From assembly GCF_023333585.1 (NCBI RefSeq), contig NZ_JAIQZN010000002.1, positions 93,920-157,919 of the forward strand: 64,000 bases of DNA, written 5' to 3'. The DNA is from Argonema antarcticum A004/B2 (GTDB lineage: Bacteria > Cyanobacteriota > Cyanobacteriia > Cyanobacteriales > Aerosakkonemataceae). The notes below the pieces were generated by a model. It made no database searches. It was not told where the DNA came from and saw only the letters and a program-made list of their open reading frames with translations. Numbering within the stretch: position 1 is the first letter of the stretch; each line of letters begins with the position of its first letter. The translations under genes and the position numbers were made by a program. Below, in pieces: positions 43,978 to 53,925 of this stretch.

Positions 43978-46900
43978 CTATTCTACCCCTTCAATCCGAT
44001 CCTCAACCTCCTGATACAACTCTCTTAACATTTGCAAATTACTCTCACTCGTCTCCCAATAACCGCGACCATTTACTTCCAACAAAGTCGAAACAACTTT
44101 GCGGAAAGAATGAGGATTCAAATTCATCAAACGATTCCGCATTTCCTCATCCTGAATAAACGTGCTGTTAGTATCCTCGTAAATCCAGTTATCCACAGCA
44201 CCAGCAGTCGCACTCCAACCCATCGTATTTACTAACCGTTTGGAGAGTTCCCGCACGCCTTCATAACCGTGAGAAAGCATACCCTCATACCACTTGGGAT
44301 TGAGTAGTTTGGTACGCGCATCTAAACGGACGGTTTCTGATAGCGATCGCACCTGTGCATTCGCGGTGGTAGTATCAGCAATATACGAAGCTGGGGTTTT
44401 GCCATCGCCGCGCAAAGTGGCTACCACTTTGGTAGGATCGGAGTCGAAATAGTGGGAAACATCCGTTAAACTAATCTCGGAAGAATCGAGATTTTGGAAC
44501 GTCACATCAGCAGATTTCAGTGCAGTTTCAAAAATCTTCCGTGACTGTTCCATCGTTCCGGGACTATCCGATGTGAAAGCAAAAGATTTGCGAGTTAAGT
44601 ACATTTCCTGTAACTCAGCTTCGCTATCCCAAGTGCTATTCTCTACCGCCAAATTGATGTTAGAAGAATAGGAACCAGAAGCATTAGAGAACACGCGAGT
44701 AGCAGCTTGCCGCAAATTAATTCCCATTTCAGCAGCTTGTTCTAAAGCGTGTTTGCGAACAAAGTTCATTTCCAATGGTTCCTCTGCTTCCGCCGCCATC
44801 TTGACAGCTTGGTCGAGTAAGTTCATCTGATTAATGAACAAATCCCGGAAAACTCCCGAACAGTTAATCACCACATCAATCCGAGGACGACCTAATTCTG
44901 CTAAAGAAAGTAGTTCCAATTTGTTCACTCGTCCCAAAGCATCGGGTACGGGTTTTACACCTACCATCCACATAATTTGCGCGAGTGATTCGCCGTAGGT
45001 TTTGATGTTATCTGTTCCCCAGAGAACGGATGCGATCGTTTCCGGCCAATGGCCAGTTTCTTGACGTTGCCGATCGAGCAATCGATCGACTACAATTTTG
45101 GCAGATGCCACTGCTGCTGCCGTGGGAATTGATTGGGGATCTAAGGCGTGAATGTTCTTACCAGTTGGCAATACATCCGGGTTGCGAATCGGGTCGCCAC
45201 CTGGCCCAGGGAGAACATATTCGCCTTCCAAAGCTTTCAACAAAGCGCCTAATTCATTATCGGCACAAACTTGTTTGAGGCAGAATTCCAAATACTCAAA
45301 TAGCGGTTTGATTGCTTCTTGATCGACTTTGGCAAATCCAGATTCTTGTAATGCTTCAATCCAAGGTTCCTTCTTACCCATGTTGAAGAAGTTGAGCTTG
45401 GAAACGAGGGAAACTCGACCATCGGCGTCGGTTTGTTCTTTGACTAATGCGCTAACAGCAGCGCGGTTAGCTAGGGTGATGTCTTGTAATAGTTGGACAT
45501 CTTCTAAAACGCCTAGATTGTTGTTACGATAAATTTCGTCAATGTCGCGATTAATGCTATTAGCAATAATCCGAGGTAAACCGAGAAGTTCATCCTCTTT
45601 GCGATCGAGACTGGCAATATTCACCAAAGTTGCGATCGCTTCTTCTGCACTCGGCGGTTTCCCAATCACGTGCAAACCACAAGGTAATAACCGCGATTCA
45701 ATTTCCATCAACCGCCGATAGACTGAACCGACGATATTATCCCGTTCTTCCGCAGTTAAATCTCTGGCATCTTTATCCGAAAAATCGATATCTTTATCCA
45801 GATTGACCAACCGGCATTTATCCACGATCGTATTCACAATTGAAACGCCGCGTCCGGTATCTTTCAAAGTTTGATAAGAAGCAATTAATTCGCTTAGTTC
45901 TTTCAAACCTTTGTAGAGTCCGGCATTTTCTGCTGGTGGTGTCAGATAGCTGATCGTTTCGGCATAACTGCGACGCTTGGCAATTGTGGCTTCGCTGGGA
46001 TTATTTGCCGCATAGTAATAGAGGTTGGGAATTTTGCCAATCAGGGAATCAGGATAACATTCTACTGACATTCCCATCTGTTTTCCTGGCATGAATTCCA
46101 GACTACCATGAGTACCGAAATGCAGCACGGCGTCAGCTTGCCAAATTTGTTCTAAATAGGTATAGTAGGCGGCAAAACCGTGATGGGGACTGGCGGAACG
46201 GGAGAACAACAATCGCATCGGGTCGCCTTCATAACCAAATGTTGGTTGAACGCCGATGAAAACGTTACCGAAATGTTTGCCGTAAATTAGTAAGTTTTGT
46301 CCGTCGCTGTTAAGATGACCGGGTGGTTTTCCCCAATTTTCTTCTAACCTTGTCGAGTAGGGAGTTAATTCTTCGTACTCCGGTACTGACATTTTGTAGG
46401 CGATGTTCAGTTCTGGTGTGCTGTACTGTGCTTGAGCATCGTGGATGACTTCTTGCATCAGTTTTTCGGCTGATTCTGGTAGTTCTGGCAGGTCGTAACC
46501 GTTGTTTTTGAGGGCTTTCATTACTTGATAAATTGAGCCAAAAACATCGAGATACGCTGCTGTACCGACGTTGCCTTTATCTGGTGGAAAGCTGAATACT
46601 GTTATGGCAACTTTTTTATCGAGTTTGGGTTTACGACGCAGGTTAGCCCATTTTAGGGCGCGTTGGGCGATCGCTTCAATCCGATCTTGCAGCGCGATCG
46701 CTTTTCCCGTCGCTCCATCCCGACCCGATAGTATAATTGGTTCGATCGCACCATCCAATTCAGGAATCGCAATCTGTAACGCCACTTGAATCGGGTGCAG
46801 TCCCAAATCGCTATCTTGCCATTCTTCAGTAGTTTGGAACACCAAAGGCAAAGCTACCATATAAGGACGATTCAACCGTTTTAGGGTATCAATTGCCTTC

Positions 46901-47946
46901 GGATGATCTTGCCTTGCTGGGCCACCAACTAGGGCAAAGCCAGTCAGTGAAACTACTATATCTACGATTGTTGTTTTGCTAGCTGCATCGTAGAAATACG
47001 CATCCACAGGTTTGGAAAAGTCCAACCCCCCGGCAAATACGCAAATTACCCTTGCCCCCATCGCTTCTAATTCCTGTACCATCGCCACATAGTGTGCATC
47101 GTCGCGGGTGACGAGGTGGGTGCGTTGCAGCACCAAACCAACACAGGGTGCTAAGGGGTCTTTTAAATCTTCTGGGATCTCGTTGCGGCTGTTGTACCAG
47201 TTGAAGTATTCCTTGATATCCTCGAACATATTGGGAGCCAAGGGATGCCAAATACCCATGTCGGGATAGGTGACTGGATCTTGGAACTGGACTTTATGCT
47301 GTCCTTTAAAGACATATTTGTCCGCCAGCATCAACATGAAGTTTTCCAAGTTCTCGGAGGAACCGCCTAACCAATATTGGAAACTGAGCATGAAGTTGCG
47401 GGCATCCTGGGCTTTGTCCATCGGTAGGTATTTGAGGACTTTTGGCAAGGTTTGCAGCAGTTTCAGCATCCCGTCTTGGAAACCAGCACCAGATTTTTCC
47501 TTGCGTTTCCGCATGAATTGTGCTATGACACTCTTGGACTGGCCCAACTGCGCCATCGAGAAGCTACCCATCTTGTTCAGGCGCATTACCTGGGGCATTG
47601 ATGGGAAGACTACCGCAACGTCGAGTTTGTCCCGCAAGGGTTCCACAACGGCAACTACCTTGTCTGCTAAGTCTTCAATGAAGATCAGCGAAGCAATAAA
47701 AATGTTGGCTTTGGCGACATCCCGCTTAAAGTCCGCGTAGTTCTCAGGATCTCTGAGTTCTTCTAGCAGATAACCGCTAATTTCGATCGCAATGTTTTGA
47801 TTATTTTGGTTTATCGAGCGAACCGCTGCTGATAAAGCACTCTGATATTGCGGCTCTAGCACGACATAGACCACCTTAATTAGCGATCGCCCCGTTAGGT
47901 TATCTGGCGCAATGTGTCGAATGGTGGACTTGACGTGGGTGAACAT
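43978..47946 (-). CDS. chlH: magnesium chelatase subunit H
   Basis: ChlH is the large porphyrin-binding subunit that, with ChlD and ChlI, inserts Mg into protoporphyrin IX at the first committed step of chlorophyll synthesis. The 1322-residue length fits the family (about 1320-1340). Characteristic blocks include the N-terminal [47 protein letters not shown] (CobN/Mg-chelatase core), ARKS-like [16 protein letters not shown], and [13 protein letters not shown] at the C-terminal end. The start [12 protein letters not shown] fits homologues. It is not next to other chlorophyll genes. Enzyme soluble, associated with chloroplast-like membranes. Confidence 0.97.
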   Translation of the reverse strand: MFTHVKSTIRHIAPDNLTGRSLIKVVYVVLEPQYQSALSAAVRSINQNNQNIAIEISGYLLEELRDPENYADFKRDVAKANIFIASLIFIEDLADKVVAVVEPLRDKLDVAVVFPSMPQVMRLNKMGSFSMAQLGQSKSVIAQFMRKRKEKSGAGFQDGMLKLLQTLPKVLKYLPMDKAQDARNFMLSFQYWLGGSSENLENFMLMLADKYVFKGQHKVQFQDPVTYPDMGIWHPLAPNMFEDIKEYFNWYNSRNEIPEDLKDPLAPCVGLVLQRTHLVTRDDAHYVAMVQELEAMGARVICVFAGGLDFSKPVDAYFYDAASKTTIVDIVVSLTGFALVGGPARQDHPKAIDTLKRLNRPYMVALPLVFQTTEEWQDSDLGLHPIQVALQIAIPELDGAIEPIILSGRDGATGKAIALQDRIEAIAQRALKWANLRRKPKLDKKVAITVFSFPPDKGNVGTAAYLDVFGSIYQVMKALKNNGYDLPELPESAEKLMQEVIHDAQAQYSTPELNIAYKMSVPEYEELTPYSTRLEENWGKPPGHLNSDGQNLLIYGKHFGNVFIGVQPTFGYEGDPMRLLFSRSASPHHGFAAYYTYLEQIWQADAVLHFGTHGSLEFMPGKQMGMSVECYPDSLIGKIPNLYYYAANNPSEATIAKRRSYAETISYLTPPAENAGLYKGLKELSELIASYQTLKDTGRGVSIVNTIVDKCRLVNLDKDIDFSDKDARDLTAEERDNIVGSVYRRLMEIESRLLPCGLHVIGKPPSAEEAIATLVNIASLDRKEDELLGLPRIIANSINRDIDEIYRNNNLGVLEDVQLLQDITLANRAAVSALVKEQTDADGRVSLVSKLNFFNMGKKEPWIEALQESGFAKVDQEAIKPLFEYLEFCLKQVCADNELGALLKALEGEYVLPGPGGDPIRNPDVLPTGKNIHALDPQSIPTAAAVASAKIVVDRLLDRQRQETGHWPETIASVLWGTDNIKTYGESLAQIMWMVGVKPVPDALGRVNKLELLSLAELGRPRIDVVINCSGVFRDLFINQMNLLDQAVKMAAEAEEPLEMNFVRKHALEQAAEMGINLRQAATRVFSNASGSYSSNINLAVENSTWDSEAELQEMYLTRKSFAFTSDSPGTMEQSRKIFETALKSADVTFQNLDSSEISLTDVSHYFDSDPTKVVATLRGDGKTPASYIADTTTANAQVRSLSETVRLDARTKLLNPKWYEGMLSHGYEGVRELSKRLVNTMGWSATAGAVDNWIYEDTNSTFIQDEEMRNRLMNLNPHSFRKVVSTLLEVNGRGYWETSESNLQMLRELYQEVEDRIEGVE

Positions 47947-48255
47947 TCAGTTAGGCTCCTTAGTGATGCGTTAGCATTCATCAGTCATCGGTCAGCTCAT
48001 CCAAAGGCTGTTGGACATTGGGTATAATACCTAACACCCAACACCTAAAACCCCAGAGTCGCTGAAAGCGTCGATCCTGGTGCTGATTTTTCTCGTTGAT
48101 ATGTTGTTTTACCAGAAAAGGCTTACTATATGCGGGTTTTGGCCCCGATCTGACACAATTTGATAAAAAATTCGCAATATTTTTTTACAATAATTGACAA
48201 AAGCATGATTCTGTACTTAACTTATAAGTAGATTAATTTTAAATTTTTTAAAGCG
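47947..48255. other. gap between chlH and the repeat-protein cluster
   Basis: This 309-bp divergent region must hold the promoters for chlH (minus) and for the gene at 48256 (plus). No gene is supported; a candidate plus-strand promoter is listed separately. Confidence 0.5.
48194..48222 (+). promoter_or_regulatory. candidate promoter upstream of the repeat protein at 48256
   Basis: TTGACA (48194-48199) is followed after 17 bases by TTAACT (48217-48222), with a TATAAG slightly further on. The match to a -10 box is weak. Confidence 0.3.
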
Positions 48256-49260
48256 ATGGCATTAAGATTTGATTTCTTTGACGAAGCTTACTACCTGAGC
48301 AGTTATCCAGATATAAACGCAGGTGTAAATACTTCCCAAGGATTCCTTTCGGGCTTACAACACTTCGAGAGATACGGTAGATTTGAAGGTCGGGTTTTAG
48401 CGTCACCATATTATAACGAAGATTTGTACTTGACAAAATACCCAGATGTGGCGGCAGCCGTGCAATCTGGAGTTTTCACATCAGGGATTCAACACTTCAC
48501 GGAATTTGGTTATGATGAGCGACGCAGTGCAGATGTAGCAATTCCTGGTTCGGGAGACGTTTATTTAAGAAAATACCCCGATGTAGCGGCGGCAGTGGGA
48601 GTCGGAACCTACAAGTCTTGGTACGACCACTTTATTAAAGCTGGGAGGTTTGAAGGTCGTTCTCCAACTTATTTCAACGAGCAGGATTATATAATACTAA
48701 ATCCTGATGTAGCCGAAGCTGTGCGAAACGGAAGCTTTACCTCTGGTTTCGATCACTATGTGCGTTTTGGGCAACGTGAAAACCGACTTGCTTTCTTCAG
48801 CGGTACTGGTGGTAGTGACGTTATCACCAGTTTTGGTGAAAGCCCAACTCAGCTAACTGGGGTTGATTATGAGACTCTGGCTTCAAGCCCATTTGATTAT
48901 AGGATTAGAAGTAACGGGCGGGGCGAGATCGATACGCTCATTGGCAGCGAGGTAAGGGATGACTTCTTGCTAGGTCTCAGCACAGACGAAGTAGACATCT
49001 TCCAAATGAATTCAAATCCCATACAACTTTACGTAGGTGGACGTGCCGCTGACTATGCTTTCATTAGGAACTTCGCCAAAGGAGTTGACACAATTCAGTT
49101 AGTAGGTTCGATCGAAAATTATGCTCAAGAGGCTGCGAATGGAAATCTTAGCATCTTTACAAGAACAGACAGAGACTTAGTTGCGGTTGTGGAAGGGATA
49201 ACAACTCCCCTGAGTTTGGAAAGTGCATACCCCGAAGGAGGCACTTTCCAAATCAGCTAG
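48256..49260 (+). CDS. YPDVAAAV-repeat protein 1 with C-terminal IDTLxG domain
   Basis: The 334-residue protein has four N-terminal ~45-residue repeats (FFDEAYYLSSYPDINAGV...FERYGRFEGR; YLTKYPDVAAAVQSGVFTSG; YLRKYPDVAAAVGVGTYKSW; YIILNPDVAEAVRNGSFTSG). The C-terminal half (about 190-334) has RSNGRGEIDTLIGSEVRDDF, YAFIRNFAKGVDTIQLVG and DLVAVVEG. This second part is shared with the next gene. No signal peptide is seen. The layout suggests a secreted or cell-surface protein exported by a C-terminal signal, as in type I secretion; that is inference. It heads the 48-57 kb repeat-protein cluster. Confidence 0.8.
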   Translation: MALRFDFFDEAYYLSSYPDINAGVNTSQGFLSGLQHFERYGRFEGRVLASPYYNEDLYLTKYPDVAAAVQSGVFTSGIQHFTEFGYDERRSADVAIPGSGDVYLRKYPDVAAAVGVGTYKSWYDHFIKAGRFEGRSPTYFNEQDYIILNPDVAEAVRNGSFTSGFDHYVRFGQRENRLAFFSGTGGSDVITSFGESPTQLTGVDYETLASSPFDYRIRSNGRGEIDTLIGSEVRDDFLLGLSTDEVDIFQMNSNPIQLYVGGRAADYAFIRNFAKGVDTIQLVGSIENYAQEAANGNLSIFTRTDRDLVAVVEGITTPLSLESAYPEGGTFQIS

Positions 49261-49536
49261 AAATTATAGACTCTAAGCTTAGCATCGCTGTTGCGTGCGG
49301 TAAGCTGTTGAAGACTTACCTTTTTTCGCTGTTACTATTGTTTGAGGTCACATCTGGTATGGATTTAGTTGCGATCGATCCCAGCGGGATTCTCTTACTC
49401 GGCTAGAAACCCAAATAGGATAGCTGGTAATATACTTGGTAAAGGGCAGCACCTACAAATAACCCAACAATAGGTTGAGAATTCTATCATACGCCCATCT
49501 CGGCGTACCTTACAATATATGTAGCTGGAGAGTAAC

Positions 49537-50463
49537 ATGAGTTTCGCTATCTTTAATGAAAGTTTCTACCTAGCAAGCTATCCCGATGTAAGATCTGCGG
49601 TTGAAGCTGGGGTTATTACCTCTGGTCTACAGCACTTTCAAGAGTCTGGTGTAAGAGAAGGTCGTACTTTAATATCTCCTTCCTTTGACGAAGCAACTTA
49701 TTTAGCAAAATACAGCGATGTAGCAGCAGCTGTTAGTTCTGGACTTTTCAGTTCGGGGGTGCAACACTTCATCGACTTCGGAGAAGCAGAAGGTCGTTCT
49801 GGAGTTCCTTTGGGCGGCCCCGATCCCGTCACCTTTTTTAACGAAAAGGCTTATATAACAAACAACCTCGATGTGGCGGCAGCTGTTAGGCTGGGCACTA
49901 ACAAGTCAGGTTTGGAACACTACCAACAAGTTGGACAATTGGAAGGACGAACGGGGTATTTTACTGCTTCCAACGCTAGTGATGTCGTCAGCGGCTTTGG
50001 TGCAAAAACTCAGATCTATGGAGTTGCTATCAGTAATGTCGTTGGAGATATTGGGAGTACTACATACGATATTAGAATTACTAGCAAGGGAGATGGTGAA
50101 ATAGATACCCTGGTTGGTGGATCTGGAGAAGACCAATTTGTTCTGGGGGTTGGGCGTATTACAAGTAGCACCAGTCAAAATAACTTTCAATCGTTCTATC
50201 TAAATTCCAAGGATGTTGGCACTAACGATTACGCTATAATTCAGAATTTCGAGATGGGGAAAGATACCATAGTTCTGGGCGGCACACCAAATCAATACAC
50301 TTTGGTGCCGAATGGTTTTGGAGGAGATTATCTGATTTATACATCTTCCAATAGCAATTTAGGCAAACAAAACGACTTGGTTGCTGTTGTGGAGGGAAAT
50401 CCGAATTTAGGACTGTTGAACCCAGCGGATGCTGTCAAAAGTGGGTTTACTCTTTTGGGTTAG
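49537..50463 (+). CDS. YPDVAAAV-repeat protein 2 with C-terminal IDTLxG domain
   Basis: A 308-residue paralogue of the previous gene with three repeats (FYLASYPDVRSAVEAGVITSG; YLAKYSDVAAAVSSGLFSSG; YITNNLDVAAAVRLGTNKSG) and the same C-terminal domain: TSKGDGEIDTLVGGSGEDQF, YAIIQNFEMGKDTIVLGG, NDLVAVVEG. The GGSGEDQFVLG stretch resembles a single RTX-type loop. It lacks a signal peptide. It is followed by a terminator hairpin. Confidence 0.82.
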   Translation: MSFAIFNESFYLASYPDVRSAVEAGVITSGLQHFQESGVREGRTLISPSFDEATYLAKYSDVAAAVSSGLFSSGVQHFIDFGEAEGRSGVPLGGPDPVTFFNEKAYITNNLDVAAAVRLGTNKSGLEHYQQVGQLEGRTGYFTASNASDVVSGFGAKTQIYGVAISNVVGDIGSTTYDIRITSKGDGEIDTLVGGSGEDQFVLGVGRITSSTSQNNFQSFYLNSKDVGTNDYAIIQNFEMGKDTIVLGGTPNQYTLVPNGFGGDYLIYTSSNSNLGKQNDLVAVVEGNPNLGLLNPADAVKSGFTLLG

Positions 50464-50495
50464 ATTTTAGATTTTAGATTAGAAGAAAAACACAA

Positions 50496-50535
50496 GACAG
50501 GCCCGATCGCAAATCGTAGACCTGTCCTTTCTTTT
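50496..50535 (+). terminator. rho-independent terminator after repeat protein 2
   Basis: GACAGG (50496-50501) and CCTGTC (50521-50526) form the stem, followed by CTTTCTTTT. Confidence 0.6.
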
Positions 50536-50541
50536 AACCCA

Positions 50542-50573
50542 ATCATCCCCGGTGCTTTCAACCAGGGGATGAT
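50542..50573. terminator. second hairpin between convergent genes
   Basis: ATCATCCCC (50542-50550) pairs with GGGGATGAT (50565-50573) with a 14-base loop, between the convergent genes ending at 50463 and 50595. Confidence 0.6.
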
Positions 50574-50594
50574 GTCAATAAACAAACTCCAGTC

Positions 50595-53132
50595 TTAGAC
50601 GGTAGCGAATATACCAGAAGTGATAGCGCTAGCCGACACACCCATCAGCATTGCTAATTGTTCGCCTGTGGAAGCAATGTTGACAACGGTATCTTGTCCA
50701 GAGGCGGAGATCGCCAACTGGTTAAATGTCATACCCATAGATAATTGCAGTCTGTCTTCAGCCACAGAGAAGTCAGTAATGTTAACTCCACCCATGCCCA
50801 TTCCCAGTACAAACAAATCGCGACCGGCACCGCCACTGACCATATCCATGCCAGCAGCACCATCAATCACGTCGTCTCCAGCACCACCGTTGATGGTATC
50901 ATTGCCAAAGCCACCTGTGATGACATCATCTCCAGCGCTACCTGTGAGCGTTTTACCGCCTAGAAAGCTAGCTGCTGTGCCAGCTGAAAGGGCTCTTCCT
51001 TCAGCGAAACCTCTGGTCAAATAGTGTTCAAATTGACTTCTTACTGTGCCTTGACTCACCGCAGCGGCTATATCGGGATTGTTGGCATCGTAAGTCTTGC
51101 TGTTGAACAGAAGACTGGGGTTACGACCCTCAAACATTCCAAACTCAACGAAATGTTCCAGAGAACTCTCGAATAAGCCTTGGCGAACGGCTGTTGCTAC
51201 ATCTGCGTTTTTGGCGTCATAATAGGTGGCGTCAAAGTTTTCGGCAATCAGATTATAGAGTCTGAAGGGATCGCGACCTTCAGCTAAACCAGATCCGAAT
51301 AGGTGTGCCAGACTACTGCTAATAGTTCCTTGGCGAGTAGCTTGGGCGACATCTGCGTTTTGGAGTTCGTAAACTGCTTCTAACCCAGCCATCTGTCTAG
51401 CAAGTCCGCGCCCCTCTGCTATACCGATCTTGATGAAGTGATCGAAGGCGCTTGTGACAGTACCGCTAGCAACGGCAGCCGCCACATCTGGATTGTCTAT
51501 GGCGTACTGGTCAAATAAAGCACTGGGGTTCCGTCCTTCTTGGTAACCGCTTTGAGCGAAGTGCCGGAAAGCACTGCTGAAAACACCACTATTAACCGCG
51601 CTGGCTACGTCGCCATTCATTTTGGCATAATAGGTGGGGTTGAACAGGGTTTCAGCGCCAAGGGTAGGTGGGGCACTTAATCTGGTAACTAGGGAACTAT
51701 AGGTGTAGTTGTAGCGACCCGACGAAATATCGATCGGATCTGTTAACAGAACAATCTCGTTTCCGTAGGCATTCTGATTGATACCTGCGACATCGAGGCG
51801 CTGCAATGGATTACCATTCGTATCGGTCTGAGCCATGACATAGCGGGGATTATTCTGGCCTCCATCCCACGGCCACATCCGATCGTTCAGATTTTGTCCG
51901 TAGGGCAGCGGGGTTCCCGGTACAGGGTCTAGAGGGTTGCTTGTCGCATAGAAATCAGTCCCGTTATGGCCGTCAGCCTGCCATTCCGCCCACTTCCGGT
52001 CAATGTTGGAGTGGAGCATCCAGAACACCGGATCGTAGGGCGAAGAGGAGACGTTCATTGTCCCCAAGTATATTAAGGGATTGAACTCGCCTGGTGGTGG
52101 GACTGGGCTGCCAGCAACAAAATCATGAATTAAGTTGTGGCCGTAATAAATTAGGTTTTGGATGGGAAAGTCGTACTGAATGTTGCCATTCGCATCCCTG
52201 ACCAATTCACCATTCTCAGAAAGGATCTTGATGTTCCCTTCCAAGGCGCTGATGAATAAACTGGGGTCATCCAGCTGCATATAAGCTTCAACTTCTTCTC
52301 TGGGGATCATGTTTCTTCCCCAAGGTTCGTTGTAGAGATAGCGTTTCAGGGCATCACCCCGACTCACAGAATCATCCATGTTGGAGTGGATTCTGGGGTC
52401 GAGGACGTAGCCATTCGCCTTAGTGAATGGCCCATCCATCACTTCGCCGCCGACAATGGTTTGGGTGCTGCCTGCATTTGGTACGAGTTCTTGATTCGGC
52501 GTTACCGTATAGTCGCCGCCGCTCCCGTTACCGCCCAGAAAATTGGGAGAGAACAAGACATCCAGGGTTCTGGGATCGGTGTAGTCCCAGTAGGGTACAG
52601 TGATGTTCGGATTTCCAGAAACTTGCTGCAATCCCTGTTCATAACGTGACAGCAGCTCGCGGTGCCAAGATGCGAAGGCAGGCGCAAAGTGAGCCGCGTT
52701 AATACCAGACATATCCAAAGGCCCTTCGCCCATCGTCTGTCCGGGCTTGAGGGGCATCCTGGCAAAGGCCATGATTTCAATGTGGAGCATCACAAACTCG
52801 TCCAGGATACTGATCGGCGATCCCGGACGGAATGTGTTTTTCATCTGCAGCACGGCGCTGGTGTAAGCGTTTTTCTCATCCTGCGTGAGGTCTAAAACGG
52901 CTTTCCGCACTGTTTTTTCGGGTGTGCTGATTGCCTGTTTTAGTGCTTCATATTGTCGAAATCCATCTCCATTTGCTTGCGCTACTGGCGGGCTACTTAC
53001 CGGAGGCGATGACATCATGGGTGGGCTTACTGATGTTGTTGCGGGGTTATTTTCCATGTTGCCCATGTCCATTACTGGTGTTGTTGCTGGGGCATTATTT
53101 CCCATGTCCATCTCCATCATTTGCTCTTCCAT
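50595..53132 (-). CDS. tyrosinase-domain protein with YPDVA repeats and RTX calcium-binding loops
   Basis: The 845-residue protein has a Met/Pro-rich start (MEEQMMEMDMGNN), then a tyrosinase domain (about 60-480). The copper-A site is shown by HIEIMAF and AHFAPAFASWHRELLSRYEQ, and copper-B by YYGHNLIHDFV and DPVFWMLHSNIDRKWAEWQ. Next come five or six repeats (NPDVAAAVASGTVTSAFDHF...GIAEGRG) and finally RTX-type nonapeptide loops (LTGSAGDDVITGGFGNDTIN, GGAGDDVIDGAAGMDMVSGG) with a type I secretion-like end. It probably oxidises phenols outside the cell. There is no N-terminal signal peptide, so C-terminal export through a type I system is likely. It is the only enzyme in the repeat-protein cluster. 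Confidence 0.9.
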   Translation of the reverse strand: MEEQMMEMDMGNNAPATTPVMDMGNMENNPATTSVSPPMMSSPPVSSPPVAQANGDGFRQYEALKQAISTPEKTVRKAVLDLTQDEKNAYTSAVLQMKNTFRPGSPISILDEFVMLHIEIMAFARMPLKPGQTMGEGPLDMSGINAAHFAPAFASWHRELLSRYEQGLQQVSGNPNITVPYWDYTDPRTLDVLFSPNFLGGNGSGGDYTVTPNQELVPNAGSTQTIVGGEVMDGPFTKANGYVLDPRIHSNMDDSVSRGDALKRYLYNEPWGRNMIPREEVEAYMQLDDPSLFISALEGNIKILSENGELVRDANGNIQYDFPIQNLIYYGHNLIHDFVAGSPVPPPGEFNPLIYLGTMNVSSSPYDPVFWMLHSNIDRKWAEWQADGHNGTDFYATSNPLDPVPGTPLPYGQNLNDRMWPWDGGQNNPRYVMAQTDTNGNPLQRLDVAGINQNAYGNEIVLLTDPIDISSGRYNYTYSSLVTRLSAPPTLGAETLFNPTYYAKMNGDVASAVNSGVFSSAFRHFAQSGYQEGRNPSALFDQYAIDNPDVAAAVASGTVTSAFDHFIKIGIAEGRGLARQMAGLEAVYELQNADVAQATRQGTISSSLAHLFGSGLAEGRDPFRLYNLIAENFDATYYDAKNADVATAVRQGLFESSLEHFVEFGMFEGRNPSLLFNSKTYDANNPDIAAAVSQGTVRSQFEHYLTRGFAEGRALSAGTAASFLGGKTLTGSAGDDVITGGFGNDTINGGAGDDVIDGAAGMDMVSGGAGRDLFVLGMGMGGVNITDFSVAEDRLQLSMGMTFNQLAISASGQDTVVNIASTGEQLAMLMGVSASAITSGIFATV

Positions 53133-53925
53133 ACGATTTTTTAAGGGGGGTTAGGGGGGGATCTATTGTAACTACCAACTTCCGTTACTAGGGTAATTTT
53201 CACGATGCTTTACAATAACAAGTTTTTAGTGATGTTATTGTACCACTGTTTACCCTAGCCAAGATACAAATTAATTTCCTTAACATAAGGCGACAAATTA
53301 ACAGTAAATTTGTCCGCTCCCGATGTTTACTCTGCTCTTGTCAGTCTGATTTCAAAACACAAAATTGATTATATCAGTAAATTCTGAATTTCCAGACCAA
53401 AATCAACTTTTTCTATCCTGTGGCACTTTAAAAACTACTTTTCCTACTTTTCCTACCTTCTCGACTTCAACAGAATAGAAAATTTTAGCGGATTTATCCT
53501 TAATTTAAGATTCACAAATCCAGGTAATAAAGCAACCGCCAGGGCGATTAAGCCAACTCCAACTGTTACATGAAGTCCATAATCCCTTACGGAGTAACCT
53601 TTTCCCTCTTCCCTCTTCCCTAGTCCCTAGCCCCTAGCCCCTAGTCCCTAGCTATAATGATATTTTCACTAGCATCTGCTCAATTACTCGGTAAATTTGG
53701 GACAAAATGGACAAAATTGGAAATCGCTAATTGTCTGAACTTAGGTCTTCCAGCAACCAATTGTAGGGTGCTTCCTCGGTAGCGTAAAACACAATTTTCA
53801 CGATCGATCGCAGCGTGTTACGGCGAAAGCCTAACGAAACCCTACGAGCAGAGGTGCAAAATCTCAGTTTTAAAGTATTGTTTTGAATAGCAGTTAATCT
53901 CGATTCTTAGTGTGAGGTAAGACAG
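53133..53925. other. 790-bp gene-free gap with a family B repeat
   Basis: Besides family B copy 4 (53531-53656) this AT-rich gap between divergent genes holds nothing I recognise. Confidence 0.6.
53531..53656 (-). repeat. MITE-like repeat family B, copy 4 (inverted)
   Basis: Reads AGCAACCGCCAGGGCGATTA to CTAGTCCCTAGCTATA, the reverse complement of copy 1 at 18206-18334, with few differences. Confidence 0.75.
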
